DNA from: Profundibacter amoris
GTDB lineage: Bacteria > Pseudomonadota > Alphaproteobacteria > Rhodobacterales > Rhodobacteraceae
Length of the DNA stretch: 64,000 nt
Assembly: GCF_003544895.1 (NCBI RefSeq)
Contig: NZ_CP032125.1
Span: 3,486,001-3,550,000 of the forward strand
Reading direction: 5' to 3'
A program made the translations under genes and the position numbers. The notes under the pieces were generated by a model. That model saw only the letters and a list, made by a program, of their open reading frames with translations, was not told the DNA's origin and searched no databases. This document shows positions 34,667 through 43,402 of this stretch, in pieces; position 1 is the stretch's first letter, and each line of letters begins with the position of its first letter.

Positions 34667-35485
34667 ATGAGTGCGCAACAAAACGCGCCAGTCATTATCA
34701 TCAAGCGTAAAAAAGTCATAGCTGGCGGCGGGCACCATGGTGGTGCATGGAAAGTTGCCTATGCTGACTTTGTGACGGCCATGATGGCCTTCTTTATGCT
34801 GATGTGGCTGTTGAACGCGACAACTGAAAGTCAACGCAAAGGGATCGCGGACTATTTTAGCCCGTCAATTCCATTGGCCCGAATATCGGGCGGGGGTGAT
34901 GGTGCCTTTGGCGGGGACAGTGTCTTTACCGAAGAAACCCTTGCCCGCAACGGGACAGGGGCGGCGGTAACGATGCCTTCTGCGATGGATGGGTCTGATG
35001 GCCACAACAGTGAGGAATCGGACAATTTATCCGAGGTGGAATCACTGTTATCCGGTGGCGGTGGCGAAAGCATGGTGATGGATAACGCCATGCGCCACAT
35101 TATGACCCGCGTAACGGATGAGGGTCTGATCATCGAGATTTTTGATCTCGAGGATGAACCCCTTTTTGAACAGGGCACAACAACGCCTACCCCAATGCTA
35201 TTGGATATTACACGAATGATGGCCGAAGTATTCGGGATTGTTACCAATGATCTGGCCGTAAACGGGCATACACGTTCAGAGCCGGTTGTGCTGATGAACA
35301 ATCCTGTTTGGGATTTGTCACAATCCCGCGCCGATCAGCTGCGCCAATTGCTTGAGAGCGGCGGGTTTGATGCAGAGCGCATTCAACGTGTGACAGGGTA
35401 TGCCGACCGAAAACCGGCAGTTACAAATCCGATGTCGCCACGCAATAACAGGATGGAACTGATCCTTCTAAGGTCAGAGGATTAG
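34667..35485 (+). CDS. motB: MotB flagellar stator protein
   Basis: 272-residue peptidoglycan-anchored stator subunit. After a basic start, the transmembrane helix is AYADFVTAMMAFFMLMWLLN with the ion-carrying Asp at residue 34 (WKVAYADF). The plug/linker follows (RKGIADYFSP), then an Asp/Ser-rich stretch, and the OmpA-like peptidoglycan-binding domain at about 150-270 (NGHTRSEPV, SQSRADQLRQLLESGGF, MSPRNNRMELIL). Its partner motA is 12 kb away in another operon. Start at 34667. Confidence 0.94.
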   Translation: MSAQQNAPVIIIKRKKVIAGGGHHGGAWKVAYADFVTAMMAFFMLMWLLNATTESQRKGIADYFSPSIPLARISGGGDGAFGGDSVFTEETLARNGTGAAVTMPSAMDGSDGHNSEESDNLSEVESLLSGGGGESMVMDNAMRHIMTRVTDEGLIIEIFDLEDEPLFEQGTTTPTPMLLDITRMMAEVFGIVTNDLAVNGHTRSEPVVLMNNPVWDLSQSRADQLRQLLESGGFDAERIQRVTGYADRKPAVTNPMSPRNNRMELILLRSED

Positions 35486-35575
35486 CCAGAAAATGCAAAA
35501 TTGTTGTCAGGTGAAAAGGCGTATGTTAGGATTCCCTATTCACTTTGATGACAATTTTTTTGAGAGCTAAATGAT

Positions 35576-36709
35576 ATGAAAAAACTGATTTCGCCGCTGG
35601 CGATCGCCTTTGCGCTTTTGCCTCTTTCTCTGACCGCACAGGATTACGAGGCTGGAATACAGGCTGCAAAATCCGGAAACTATGCAGAAGCCATGACCCA
35701 ATGGCTGCCTTTGGCCGAGGGCGGGAATATCCAAGCACAACTGGGTCTTGCGACCATATTTCTAAAAGGGCTTGGGGTTGAAAAGGATTATGCCACCGCT
35801 GCACAGTGGTATTCAAAGGCGGCCCAGTTGGGCGACGCAAGTGCCCAATATGCCTTGGGGATGATGTTTGCAAATGGCATGGGGATTGCCAAAAATGATG
35901 CCCAGGCGCTTGCGTTGTTTCAAATGGCCGCCAAACAAGGCCATGCCGGATCCCAATTTGCTTTGGGGGACAAATACAGGCGCGGGGACGGCGTGCCAAA
36001 GGACACGGTCGAAGCCGCCAGATTATACCTCCTTGCGGCCAAGCAGGGCCACGCACGGTCCCAGTTCAATCTGGGTATGATGTATAAATTCGGTGATGGC
36101 GTAGATGCAGATCTGGCCCAATCGGCCCAATGGTTCGGGATGGCTGCTGCACAGGGCCATGCAGAATCACAATACAATCTGGCCATAATGTTTGATGCCG
36201 GCAAAGGCGTAGAGAAGGATTTCGCCCTTGCTGCCAGGTGGTTCAAGGCTGCGGCAGATCAGGGTCATGTAAAATCCCGATATAATCTGGCAAACATGTA
36301 CAAACGCGGGGAAGGTGTGCCGCAGGATTATGCAGAGGCAGCAAAGCTGTATCGCATGGCGGCGGAGGCCGGTCATGTAAAGGCGTTGAATAATCTGGCT
36401 GGTTTGTATCGAAGCGGCAAAGGGGTTGCGGCCGATCCTTCAATGGCCGCCAATCTGTATTTCAAGGCAGCCACGCAGGGCCACCCCGGCGCACAATTCA
36501 ATCTGGGACTGATGTTTCGGGACGGGAATGGCGTGCCAAAGGATTTGGTTAAATCGCATATGTGGTTGAACATTGCCCGTGAAAACGGTGTCGGCAAGGC
36601 AAACGAGAAAATGGCGGCTATTGAAGGTGCGATGAGTCAGGCTGATATTTCTGCTGCTGTAGAAAAGGCTAAATCCTGTTTTCAAAGCAAATACCAGACC
36701 TGCCAATAG
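35576..36709 (+). CDS. Secreted Sel1-repeat protein in the flagellar cluster
   Basis: 377 residues: signal peptide MKKLISPLAIAFALLPLSLTAQ, then about nine Sel1-type 36-residue repeats (for example AQYALGMMFANGMGIAKNDAQ, SQFNLGMMYKFGDGVDADLA, AQFNLGLMFRDGNGVPKDL). Sel1 repeats form solenoids for protein binding. Between motB and flgE, 90 bases from motB, it is probably a periplasmic assembly factor for the flagellum or stator, by position only. Start ATG 35576, with only a weak GAGAG upstream. Confidence 0.85.
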   Translation: MKKLISPLAIAFALLPLSLTAQDYEAGIQAAKSGNYAEAMTQWLPLAEGGNIQAQLGLATIFLKGLGVEKDYATAAQWYSKAAQLGDASAQYALGMMFANGMGIAKNDAQALALFQMAAKQGHAGSQFALGDKYRRGDGVPKDTVEAARLYLLAAKQGHARSQFNLGMMYKFGDGVDADLAQSAQWFGMAAAQGHAESQYNLAIMFDAGKGVEKDFALAARWFKAAADQGHVKSRYNLANMYKRGEGVPQDYAEAAKLYRMAAEAGHVKALNNLAGLYRSGKGVAADPSMAANLYFKAATQGHPGAQFNLGLMFRDGNGVPKDLVKSHMWLNIARENGVGKANEKMAAIEGAMSQADISAAVEKAKSCFQSKYQTCQ

Positions 36710-36747
36710 AAAGGGCCTGATGAGCAAAATAGATTGATTTTTAGATG

Positions 36748-36762
36748 TTAGGGGCCTGTTAA
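36748..36762 (+). promoter_or_regulatory. CtrA-like site upstream of flgE
   Basis: TTAG-GGGCCTG-TTAA: one mismatch to TTAA-N7-TTAA. It ends 61 bases before the flgE start at 36824. Confidence 0.4.
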
Positions 36763-36823
36763 TGGCGCGCCCTTATTGCTGTCATTTGAAACCTTAGTGG
36801 TTGATGCAGCAGAAAGGCGCACC

Positions 36824-38131
36824 ATGACTATATCTTCTTCTTTGAATGCAGGCGTTGCAGGCCTTACAGCGAATGCAACTAGACTGGCAACAATTTCCGA
36901 CAATATCGCAAACTCGGGGACGTATGGCTATAAACGCGCCGAAGCGAATTTTGAATCTCTCGTTATCAATAACAATCCGGGTTCCGGCAGTTATTCTGCT
37001 GGCGGCGTTCGGGCGTCGACTGTGCGCCTGATCGAGGAACGGGGGGCCTTGGTTTCAACCCAGAATGCGATGGATATCGCTGTGGGTGGTCGCGGGATGT
37101 TACCCGTCACGGCCGAAGTTTCTTTGGGGGCGACTACGGGCGATCGCCCGTTGATGATGACAACGACGGGGTCGTTCCATACTGATTCAAACGGTGTTTT
37201 AAAAACCGAATCCGGGCTTGTCCTGATGGGCTGGCCTGCGGAATCCGATGGCAGTATTTCGACCTATCCACGTGATACAATCGCGGGGTTAGAGCCGGTG
37301 GTGATCAACGCCAACCAGACAGCGGGTGACCCGACAACGAAAATGAATCTCGGTGTAAACCTGCCGGCAACCAATACTGCAGCCGGTGAATCCGGGGATG
37401 CATTGCCCTTGTCAGTCGAATATTTTGGCAACCTCGGCACATCGGAAACACTGGATATTACATTTACGCCAACGGTGCCTGCAACCGGTTCCTCCAACAC
37501 CTGGACCATGCAGATCACGGATTCTGCCCAGGGCGGCGCGGTTATTGGCGAATACACATTGGTTTTTGATGATACTCGGGCGAATGGCGGCACACTTGCT
37601 TCGGTGACGCCCGTGTCAGGGGGCGCGTATAATGCGGCAGATGGCACCTTGGCCCTGACTGTTGCTGGCGGTCCGCTGACGATGACAATTGGCAAAGTTG
37701 GTGACCCCAACGGATTGACACAGCTGTCAGATAGTTTTGCCCCAACATCGATCACCAAAGATGGCTCGCCTGTGGGCAACCTGACTTCAGTTGAAATTGA
37801 TGACAACGGCTTTATCAGTGCAACATATGACACGGGGTTTATCCGCCGTATCTACCAGATCCCGCTGGTGGATGTTCCAAACACCAATGGGCTGATTTCG
37901 TTGAATAATCAGACGTATCAGGTCTCGCCCAGCTCTGGTTCGTTCTTTTTGTGGGATGCGGGTGATGGGCCGACAGGCTCTATTGAAGGCTATGCGCGTG
38001 AATCCTCAACCACCGATGTTGCAGGCGAACTGACTGCGCTGATCCAGACACAGCGGGCCTATTCCTCCAACGCCAAGGTGATCCAGACCGTGGACGAAAT
38101 GCTACAGGAGACAACGAACATCAAACGTTAA
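36824..38131 (+). CDS. flgE: FlgE flagellar hook protein
   Basis: 435-residue hook protein exported by the flagellar type III system. The N-terminal rod-type motif is SSLNAGVAGLTANATRLATI, then SDNIANSGTYGYKRAEANFE. The variable central domain is Thr/Gly-rich, and the C-terminus QRAYSSNAKVIQTVDEMLQE is the conserved helix. Start at 36824 with AAAGG 7 bases upstream. Confidence 0.93.
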   Translation: MTISSSLNAGVAGLTANATRLATISDNIANSGTYGYKRAEANFESLVINNNPGSGSYSAGGVRASTVRLIEERGALVSTQNAMDIAVGGRGMLPVTAEVSLGATTGDRPLMMTTTGSFHTDSNGVLKTESGLVLMGWPAESDGSISTYPRDTIAGLEPVVINANQTAGDPTTKMNLGVNLPATNTAAGESGDALPLSVEYFGNLGTSETLDITFTPTVPATGSSNTWTMQITDSAQGGAVIGEYTLVFDDTRANGGTLASVTPVSGGAYNAADGTLALTVAGGPLTMTIGKVGDPNGLTQLSDSFAPTSITKDGSPVGNLTSVEIDDNGFISATYDTGFIRRIYQIPLVDVPNTNGLISLNNQTYQVSPSSGSFFLWDAGDGPTGSIEGYARESSTTDVAGELTALIQTQRAYSSNAKVIQTVDEMLQETTNIKR

Positions 38132-38159
38132 CCAAAGGCAATCTGAAGGAGGTTAGCCC

Positions 38160-39614
38160 ATGGGTATGACCAGCGCACTTTCGAATGCCTTGTCCGGATT
38201 AACGGCCTCGGCCCGCTCGGCGGATGTCATTTCATCAAATATTTCGAATGCTACGACCGATGGTTATGGTAGGCGTGAACTGGATCTCTCGTCTCGGGTT
38301 CTTGGTGGCGAAGGCTCCGGTGTTCATATCGACGGGATTACGCGAATCGTTGATCAGGTTGTTATTGCTGATCGAAGGCTTGCTGATGCCGATTTGGGTT
38401 CCTCGACCACACGCGCCGGTTTTTTGCAGCGGATTGAGGATGTTGTCGGTGAACCCGGAACGGCCGGTTCATTGTCTGACCGGATTGCGGGGCTGGATAC
38501 AGCCTTTATCGAAGCGGCAAGTCGCCCGGATTCAGATCCGCGTTTGCAGAGTGTGCTGCGCAGTGCACAAGGGATCGCGGATCATATCAACACAATTTCG
38601 CGTGAAATCCAGACGCAGCGCACGAATGCGGATCACAGCATTGCACTTCAGGTGGATCAGCTAAATAGCGCACTCAAGAATATTGAACAATTGAACCACG
38701 CTATACTAACGCAAAGCAGCAGTGGTCGGGACGCTTCGGCTCTTATGGACCAGCGGCAACAGCTGGTTGACCAGATATCCTCGATCGTTCCGATGCGGGC
38801 TGTTCCACGAGAGCGTGGACAGATCGCTTTGATCACAACAGGTGGCGCAATATTGCTGGATGGCCGTGCGGCCGAAATCGGGTTTACACGAACCAGCCTG
38901 ATTACCGAGGATATGACATTTTCTGCCGGTTCCCTTTCCGGTCTGACACTGAACGGCAATCCGGTTAGCACCGGTGAAAACGGGATCATGTCGGGCGGAA
39001 CCCTTACAGCCACATTCGAAGTGCGTGATAAGCTGGGTGTTACTGCCCAGAACGATCTGGACGCCGTTGCCCGCGATTTGATCGAACGGTTTCAAGACAC
39101 TTCTGTCGATTCTTCACTTACTGCACTGGACGCAGGCCTGTTCACAGATGCAGGTGCGTTTTTTAATCCGGCCAACGAACCCGGCATTTCCACACGGCTG
39201 TCTATCAATATCAGCGTTGATCCGGAATCCGGCGGTGCCGTCTGGCGTTTGCGGGACGGTATTGGCGCAGCAACACAGGGTGATGTGGGTAATGCCAGCC
39301 TGCTGCAAAGCATGTCGGGCGCCCTGACTCGTTCACAGGTTCCGGTATCAGGCAATATCACCGTTGCATCCCGTTCGATGTCCGGGCTGTCTTCCGATTA
39401 TCTGTCAAAGATCGGTGCGGCCCGTCAATCGGCGGATGCCGATATCGTATTCGCCTCGACCAAGGTGGACATGTTGAAAACGCAGGAACTGCAAAGCGGT
39501 GTCGATACGGATTATGAAATGCAGCAGTTGCTGCTTGTCGAGCAATCCTACGCCTCGAATGCGCGGGTGATGCAGACCATTGATGAACTCATTCAAACCC
39601 TGTTGAGGATTTAG
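38160..39614 (+). CDS. flgK: FlgK hook-filament junction protein
   Basis: 484 residues, first hook-associated protein (HAP1). Start MGMTSALSNALSGLTASARSA with a strong AAGGAGG upstream; DVISSNISNATTDGYGRREL is the shared N-terminal motif. C-terminal helix MQQLLLVEQSYASNARVMQT. It starts 28 bases after flgE and ends 2 bases before flgL. Confidence 0.94.
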   Translation: MGMTSALSNALSGLTASARSADVISSNISNATTDGYGRRELDLSSRVLGGEGSGVHIDGITRIVDQVVIADRRLADADLGSSTTRAGFLQRIEDVVGEPGTAGSLSDRIAGLDTAFIEAASRPDSDPRLQSVLRSAQGIADHINTISREIQTQRTNADHSIALQVDQLNSALKNIEQLNHAILTQSSSGRDASALMDQRQQLVDQISSIVPMRAVPRERGQIALITTGGAILLDGRAAEIGFTRTSLITEDMTFSAGSLSGLTLNGNPVSTGENGIMSGGTLTATFEVRDKLGVTAQNDLDAVARDLIERFQDTSVDSSLTALDAGLFTDAGAFFNPANEPGISTRLSINISVDPESGGAVWRLRDGIGAATQGDVGNASLLQSMSGALTRSQVPVSGNITVASRSMSGLSSDYLSKIGAARQSADADIVFASTKVDMLKTQELQSGVDTDYEMQQLLLVEQSYASNARVMQTIDELIQTLLRI

Positions 39615-39616
39615 TC

Positions 39617-40627
39617 ATGAGCTATGTATCTGTCGGTGATATGGCCCAAAGTTTTTCGTTTCGCCGCCAAAGCTTCCAATTGAAAACCAATATTAACCGT
39701 CTGGGCAATGAACTTGCCTCTGGTCGGGTTGATGATTTGTCCAAACGGGTATCGGGCGATTTTACTGTTATTTCCGGAATCGAAACCTCGCTGAATACAC
39801 TGGATGCCTATAGAATGGCCCAGAAAGAAGCCGGACAGTTTGCCGATGCGATGCAAATTTCGCTCGGAGTTGTGCAGGAACAATCGGCCAAAGCAACCTC
39901 GACCCTGTTATTAAGCGCAAACGCAGCCAGCCAGACCCAGGTTCAGAATATTGCAACGGATGTCCGGCAACAATTTGATGCCGTGGTCTCGGCTCTGAAT
40001 ACCCAATCGGCGGGGCGCAGCGTATTTGCGGGTACTGCCACGGACAAGCCGGCCATTGCATCTGCATCCTCGATATTGGCGGATTTGCAAGTGGCAATTG
40101 CGGGCCAGACAACTGCCGGCGGGGTTGCTTCGGTGGTTGATGATTGGTTCAATCTGGCCGGCGGCGGGTTTGAAACCTCGGGCTATCAGGGGTCAACTAC
40201 TGCCTTGTCGGCCTTTGATATCGGCGCGGGGCAACAGGCGGATATGTCGATAACCGCGGCTGATCCCACATTTCGCGAGACATTGAAAAATCTGGCTCTG
40301 GCCGCACTGGTTTCCGAGGGTGCCCTTGTTGGCGATCTGCCTGGGCAGGCAGAGTTGTTGGAGCGTGCAGGGGACGGTTTGCTATCCATTGCGGATGCGC
40401 AAACCAGCATGCGCGCAAATCTGGGGTCGGTTCAAGCGCAAATCGAACTGGTTTCGGTACAAACCACGTCGGAAATATCGGGGCTGGAAATAACCCGGAC
40501 TGGGTTGTTGTCAGTTGATCCGTATACAGCCGCCAGCGAATTGGAACAGGCCCAGACACAACTTGAAACGCTTTATGCATTAACTTCGCGGATGTCGCGG
40601 ATGAACCTTGTGGATTTCCTGAGATGA
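39617..40627 (+). CDS. flgL: FlgL hook-filament junction protein
   Basis: 336 residues, second hook-associated protein (HAP3). Begins MSYVSVGDMAQSFSFRRQSF and keeps the flagellin-like N-terminal pattern LGNELASGRVDDLSKRVSG. C-terminus TAASELEQAQTQLETLYALT. The stop overlaps flgI (ATGA). Confidence 0.9.
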   Translation: MSYVSVGDMAQSFSFRRQSFQLKTNINRLGNELASGRVDDLSKRVSGDFTVISGIETSLNTLDAYRMAQKEAGQFADAMQISLGVVQEQSAKATSTLLLSANAASQTQVQNIATDVRQQFDAVVSALNTQSAGRSVFAGTATDKPAIASASSILADLQVAIAGQTTAGGVASVVDDWFNLAGGGFETSGYQGSTTALSAFDIGAGQQADMSITAADPTFRETLKNLALAALVSEGALVGDLPGQAELLERAGDGLLSIADAQTSMRANLGSVQAQIELVSVQTTSEISGLEITRTGLLSVDPYTAASELEQAQTQLETLYALTSRMSRMNLVDFLR

Positions 40628-41730
40628 TAAAACAGCTGTTTGCCTGCATATTTACTTTTGCCCTGATATCCACGGCCGCCGTTTCAGGTCCGATCCGGAT
40701 AAAGGACCTGGTCGAATTTGACGGGGTCCGGGGCAATGACTTGATCGGTTACGGGTTGGTTGTCGGGTTGAACGGTACCGGCGATGGTATCCGGAATGCA
40801 CCCTTTACCGAAGAAATCATGTCCAATATTCTGGAACGTCTGGGCGTGAATATTACCGGCGAACAATTCCGCCCCAAGAACGTGGCGGCTGTGTTTGTCA
40901 CAGCAAACCTGCCTGCCTTTGCACGGGCGGGTGGGCGAATTGATGTAACGGTATCAGCTATTGGTGATGCCAAAAGCCTGTTGGGCGGAACTTTGATTAT
41001 GACCCCGTTAAATGCGGCAGATGGTCAGATATATGCGGTAGGTCAAGGTACCGTAATTGCTGGCGGCGTTTCGGCAACCGGAGATGCGGGGGGTGTTGTG
41101 CAAGGGGTGCCAACATCGGGGGTTATCCCGTCCGGCGCCTATATTGAACGCGAGATTGACTTTGACTTTGGGGCTTTGGCGCAGATCCGTCTGGCATTGC
41201 GGACACCGGATTTTACCACGGCGGAACGGATTGAGCGCGCGATCAACAAAATGTTTGGTCGTGGGGTGGCGGTGATGCTGGATGCGGGAACGGTTCAACT
41301 GGATATCAAAGCCACGCGGCAGGCGTCTGCGGCACATGCAATTTCAAAGATCGAGAATATTTTGGTCGAACCGCAACGCAAGGCACGGGTGGTGGTTGAT
41401 CAGCGTTCGGGCACGATCGTTTTGGGGGAAGATGTACGTATCTCGCGGGTTGCTGTTTCGCAAGGAAATCTGACATTGCGGATCGAAGAGCAGCCAATGG
41501 TGGTGCAGCCCAACCCATTCGCCGCTGGTGAAAGCGTTGTGGTGCCGCGCACCAATGCCTCTATTCAGGAAGAGCCGGGGATCGGGTTGGCCGAACTGTC
41601 CGAAGGAACTTCACTATCCGAAGTGATTGCGGGTTTGAATGCGTTGGGGGTTTCGCCCCGCGATATGATCGATATACTGAAAAGCATCAAAGCCGCAGGT
41701 GCCTTGCATGCCGAGTTTATCGTGCGCTAA
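40624..41730 (+). CDS. flgI: FlgI flagellar P-ring protein
   Basis: 368 residues, periplasmic P-ring around the rod. Signal peptide MIKQLFACIFTFALISTAAVS, then SGPIRIKDLVEFDGVRGNDL and LIGYGLVVGLNGTGD. The C-terminal part has DMIDILKSIKAAGALHAEFIV, typical of the family. Last gene of the motB-flgI operon; converges on fliP over an inverted repeat. Confidence 0.96.
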   Translation: MIKQLFACIFTFALISTAAVSGPIRIKDLVEFDGVRGNDLIGYGLVVGLNGTGDGIRNAPFTEEIMSNILERLGVNITGEQFRPKNVAAVFVTANLPAFARAGGRIDVTVSAIGDAKSLLGGTLIMTPLNAADGQIYAVGQGTVIAGGVSATGDAGGVVQGVPTSGVIPSGAYIEREIDFDFGALAQIRLALRTPDFTTAERIERAINKMFGRGVAVMLDAGTVQLDIKATRQASAAHAISKIENILVEPQRKARVVVDQRSGTIVLGEDVRISRVAVSQGNLTLRIEEQPMVVQPNPFAAGESVVVPRTNASIQEEPGIGLAELSEGTSLSEVIAGLNALGVSPRDMIDILKSIKAAGALHAEFIVR

Positions 41731-41785
41731 TTTCTAACCCAGATCAGGTATGCCCAGAGGTGCGAGTGCTGATCCCGGTTAGAAA
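41731..41785. repeat. Long inverted repeat at the flgI/fliP junction
   Basis: TTTCTAACC (41731-41739) pairs with GGTTAGAAA (41777-41785), and inside these GATCAG (about 41742-41747) pairs with CTGATC (41769-41774), with a small internal loop. It overlaps the last codons of fliP. Probably a bidirectional terminator-like hairpin between the two convergent operons; no T run. Confidence 0.5.
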
Positions 41786-42525
41786 TAGCTTCTGACCAAG
41801 GCGCTGGAAATCAGGGTCCATCCATCGGCGACCACAAAGAAGGCCAGTTTGAAGGGAAGCGATACAATTGCAGGTGGCACCATCATCATCCCCATCGACA
41901 TTAGAATGGCTGCGACCACAAGGTCGATGATTAGAAACGGCAGAAAAACCAGAAAACCGATTTCAAAGGCACGGGCAATTTCCGACAAAAGGAAGGATGG
42001 CACCAGCAGCGAAAGCGGCTGGGCAGCGGTTTCACCGGTTAGCCGGGCATCGGGCCGCAAGGCGACAAGAGATTCAAATGTGTCGGGATCGATACGGTTG
42101 GCCATAAAGTGACGGAACGGGGCAATTACCTTGGTAAAGGCTTGTTCGACATTGATCTGGTCGTTGATCAGCGGGTCGATTCCGCTGGTCCAGGCCTCGG
42201 TGAAAACCGGCTCCATCACGAAATAGGTCAGGAACATCGCGAGGCTGATAATCAGCATATTTGGCGGGGATTGCTGCAATCCTATGGCCTGCCGCAGGAT
42301 GGACAGAACGGTGACGATAAATGGAAAACAGGTCAGCATGATGGCCAGACCCGGTACAATGCTAAGGACTGTGATCAACAACAAAAGCTGAATGCTACGA
42401 GCCGAGATCGAGCTGCTATCGCCCAGTGAAATTGAAATTTCCTGTGCAACGGCAGGCATGGCAATCATGGTTAACGAAATTGCGGTGAGTCCAAGTAACA
42501 GGCGAATAGGGGTGCTAATTTTCAT
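41779..42525 (-). CDS. fliP: FliP export-gate protein
   Basis: 248 residues of the FliP core of the flagellar type III export gate. Signal sequence MKISTPIRLLLGLTAISLTMIAMPAVAQ, then TCFPFIVTVLSILRQAIGLQ, SPPNMLIISLAMFLTYFV and the C-terminal LIIDLVVAAILMSMGMMMVPP, all signature segments. Last gene of fliF-fliH-fliN-fliP. The cleavable N-terminal signal is usual for FliP. Confidence 0.96.
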   Translation of the reverse strand: MKISTPIRLLLGLTAISLTMIAMPAVAQEISISLGDSSSISARSIQLLLLITVLSIVPGLAIMLTCFPFIVTVLSILRQAIGLQQSPPNMLIISLAMFLTYFVMEPVFTEAWTSGIDPLINDQINVEQAFTKVIAPFRHFMANRIDPDTFESLVALRPDARLTGETAAQPLSLLVPSFLLSEIARAFEIGFLVFLPFLIIDLVVAAILMSMGMMMVPPAIVSLPFKLAFFVVADGWTLISSALVRSYF

Positions 42526-42528
42526 GGT

Positions 42529-42816
42529 TTACAGGCCGTCTTGCAGGTTTACGACTTCGGTCAGGCGAACGGCCAACTGGCCAGCTTGATCGCCATCCAG
42601 TTCTTGCAATTCACCGCGCGCGATCAGGCGATCGCCAACATAAAGTTCAACCGGATCCTCGATTTTTTTGTCCAGCGGCAAAACCGCGTCCTGTTCCAGC
42701 TGCAACAGCTCTTTGATTTTCGGACGGGCTTTGCCAACAGAAATGGTTATTTCAATTGGCACCTGGGTAAACGGGTTCTGGCCGTCGGCGGGCATATCTG
42801 TCGCGGTATCATCCAT
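42529..42816 (-). CDS. fliN: FliN switch protein
   Basis: 95-residue C-ring protein with the SpoA fold: PIEITISVGKARPKIKELLQ, PLDKKIEDPVELYVGDRLIA, then EVVNLQDGL. Normal short FliN length. FliM and FliG, its C-ring partners, are not in this window. It overlaps fliH by 8 bases and starts the short distance before fliP. Confidence 0.93.
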   Translation of the reverse strand: MDDTATDMPADGQNPFTQVPIEITISVGKARPKIKELLQLEQDAVLPLDKKIEDPVELYVGDRLIARGELQELDGDQAGQLAVRLTEVVNLQDGL

Positions 42817-43402
42817 TGATTGCTACCTTTTGCTGTTGTGTAAAGAAGCCTTCGACCAATTGGGAAAACCCGGCCAGAACGCTTGTCAGATCGATCTGCT
42901 TTTCGGTTTCGCTAAATCTTATGTAGGCCAGACCCTCGGCCATTGTCGGCTCCTCGACAATATTGACATCAAGGGCGGTCTGATCCTCTAGAAGCCGTTC
43001 AAGAGCAGGGCGGTTGGCCGGCGAAATTACAATTTCAAACTCGGCGATGGTTCGATCCGCAGCGGCGGAAAGAACCTCGTCCACAATGGATTGTGGCAGG
43101 GTTTCCTGTGCCAACCTGGGCAAAACTTTGGATACCATTTCGGTGAACAGTGGTTTTAACGAACCTAGAATCTGGTTTCGGGCTTCGTGATAGGTAAACG
43201 AAAGCTCCTGAAGGTTGCGGGCAAAATCGGCCGCCACGCGATATTGCTCTTCGATCTGGGCTGCGGTGGCATCGTCCCAGCCGGCCTTGTACCCTTGTTC
43301 ATAGGCTTCTAACCGGTGTTCCTCGAAACTGGTTTCCAAAGTAAGCTTTGGGTCGTTTGAAACTATGGTCGTGTTGAATTCTTCCAGAGGAAAGACAGCC
43401 AT
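42809..43402 (-). CDS. fliH: FliH-like export ATPase regulator
   Basis: 197 residues. An N-terminal hydrophilic part with EAYEQGYKAGWDD leads to a long amphipathic helix and a C-terminal FliH/YscL-type domain (SIVDEVLSAAADRTIAEFEI). FliH binds FliI and keeps the ATPase at the export gate. Divergent in sequence, so the name rests partly on its place between fliF and fliN. Start ATG 43402 (TGATG with the fliF stop), preferred over TTG 43405. Confidence 0.75.
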   Translation of the reverse strand: MAVFPLEEFNTTIVSNDPKLTLETSFEEHRLEAYEQGYKAGWDDATAAQIEEQYRVAADFARNLQELSFTYHEARNQILGSLKPLFTEMVSKVLPRLAQETLPQSIVDEVLSAAADRTIAEFEIVISPANRPALERLLEDQTALDVNIVEEPTMAEGLAYIRFSETEKQIDLTSVLAGFSQLVEGFFTQQQKVAING

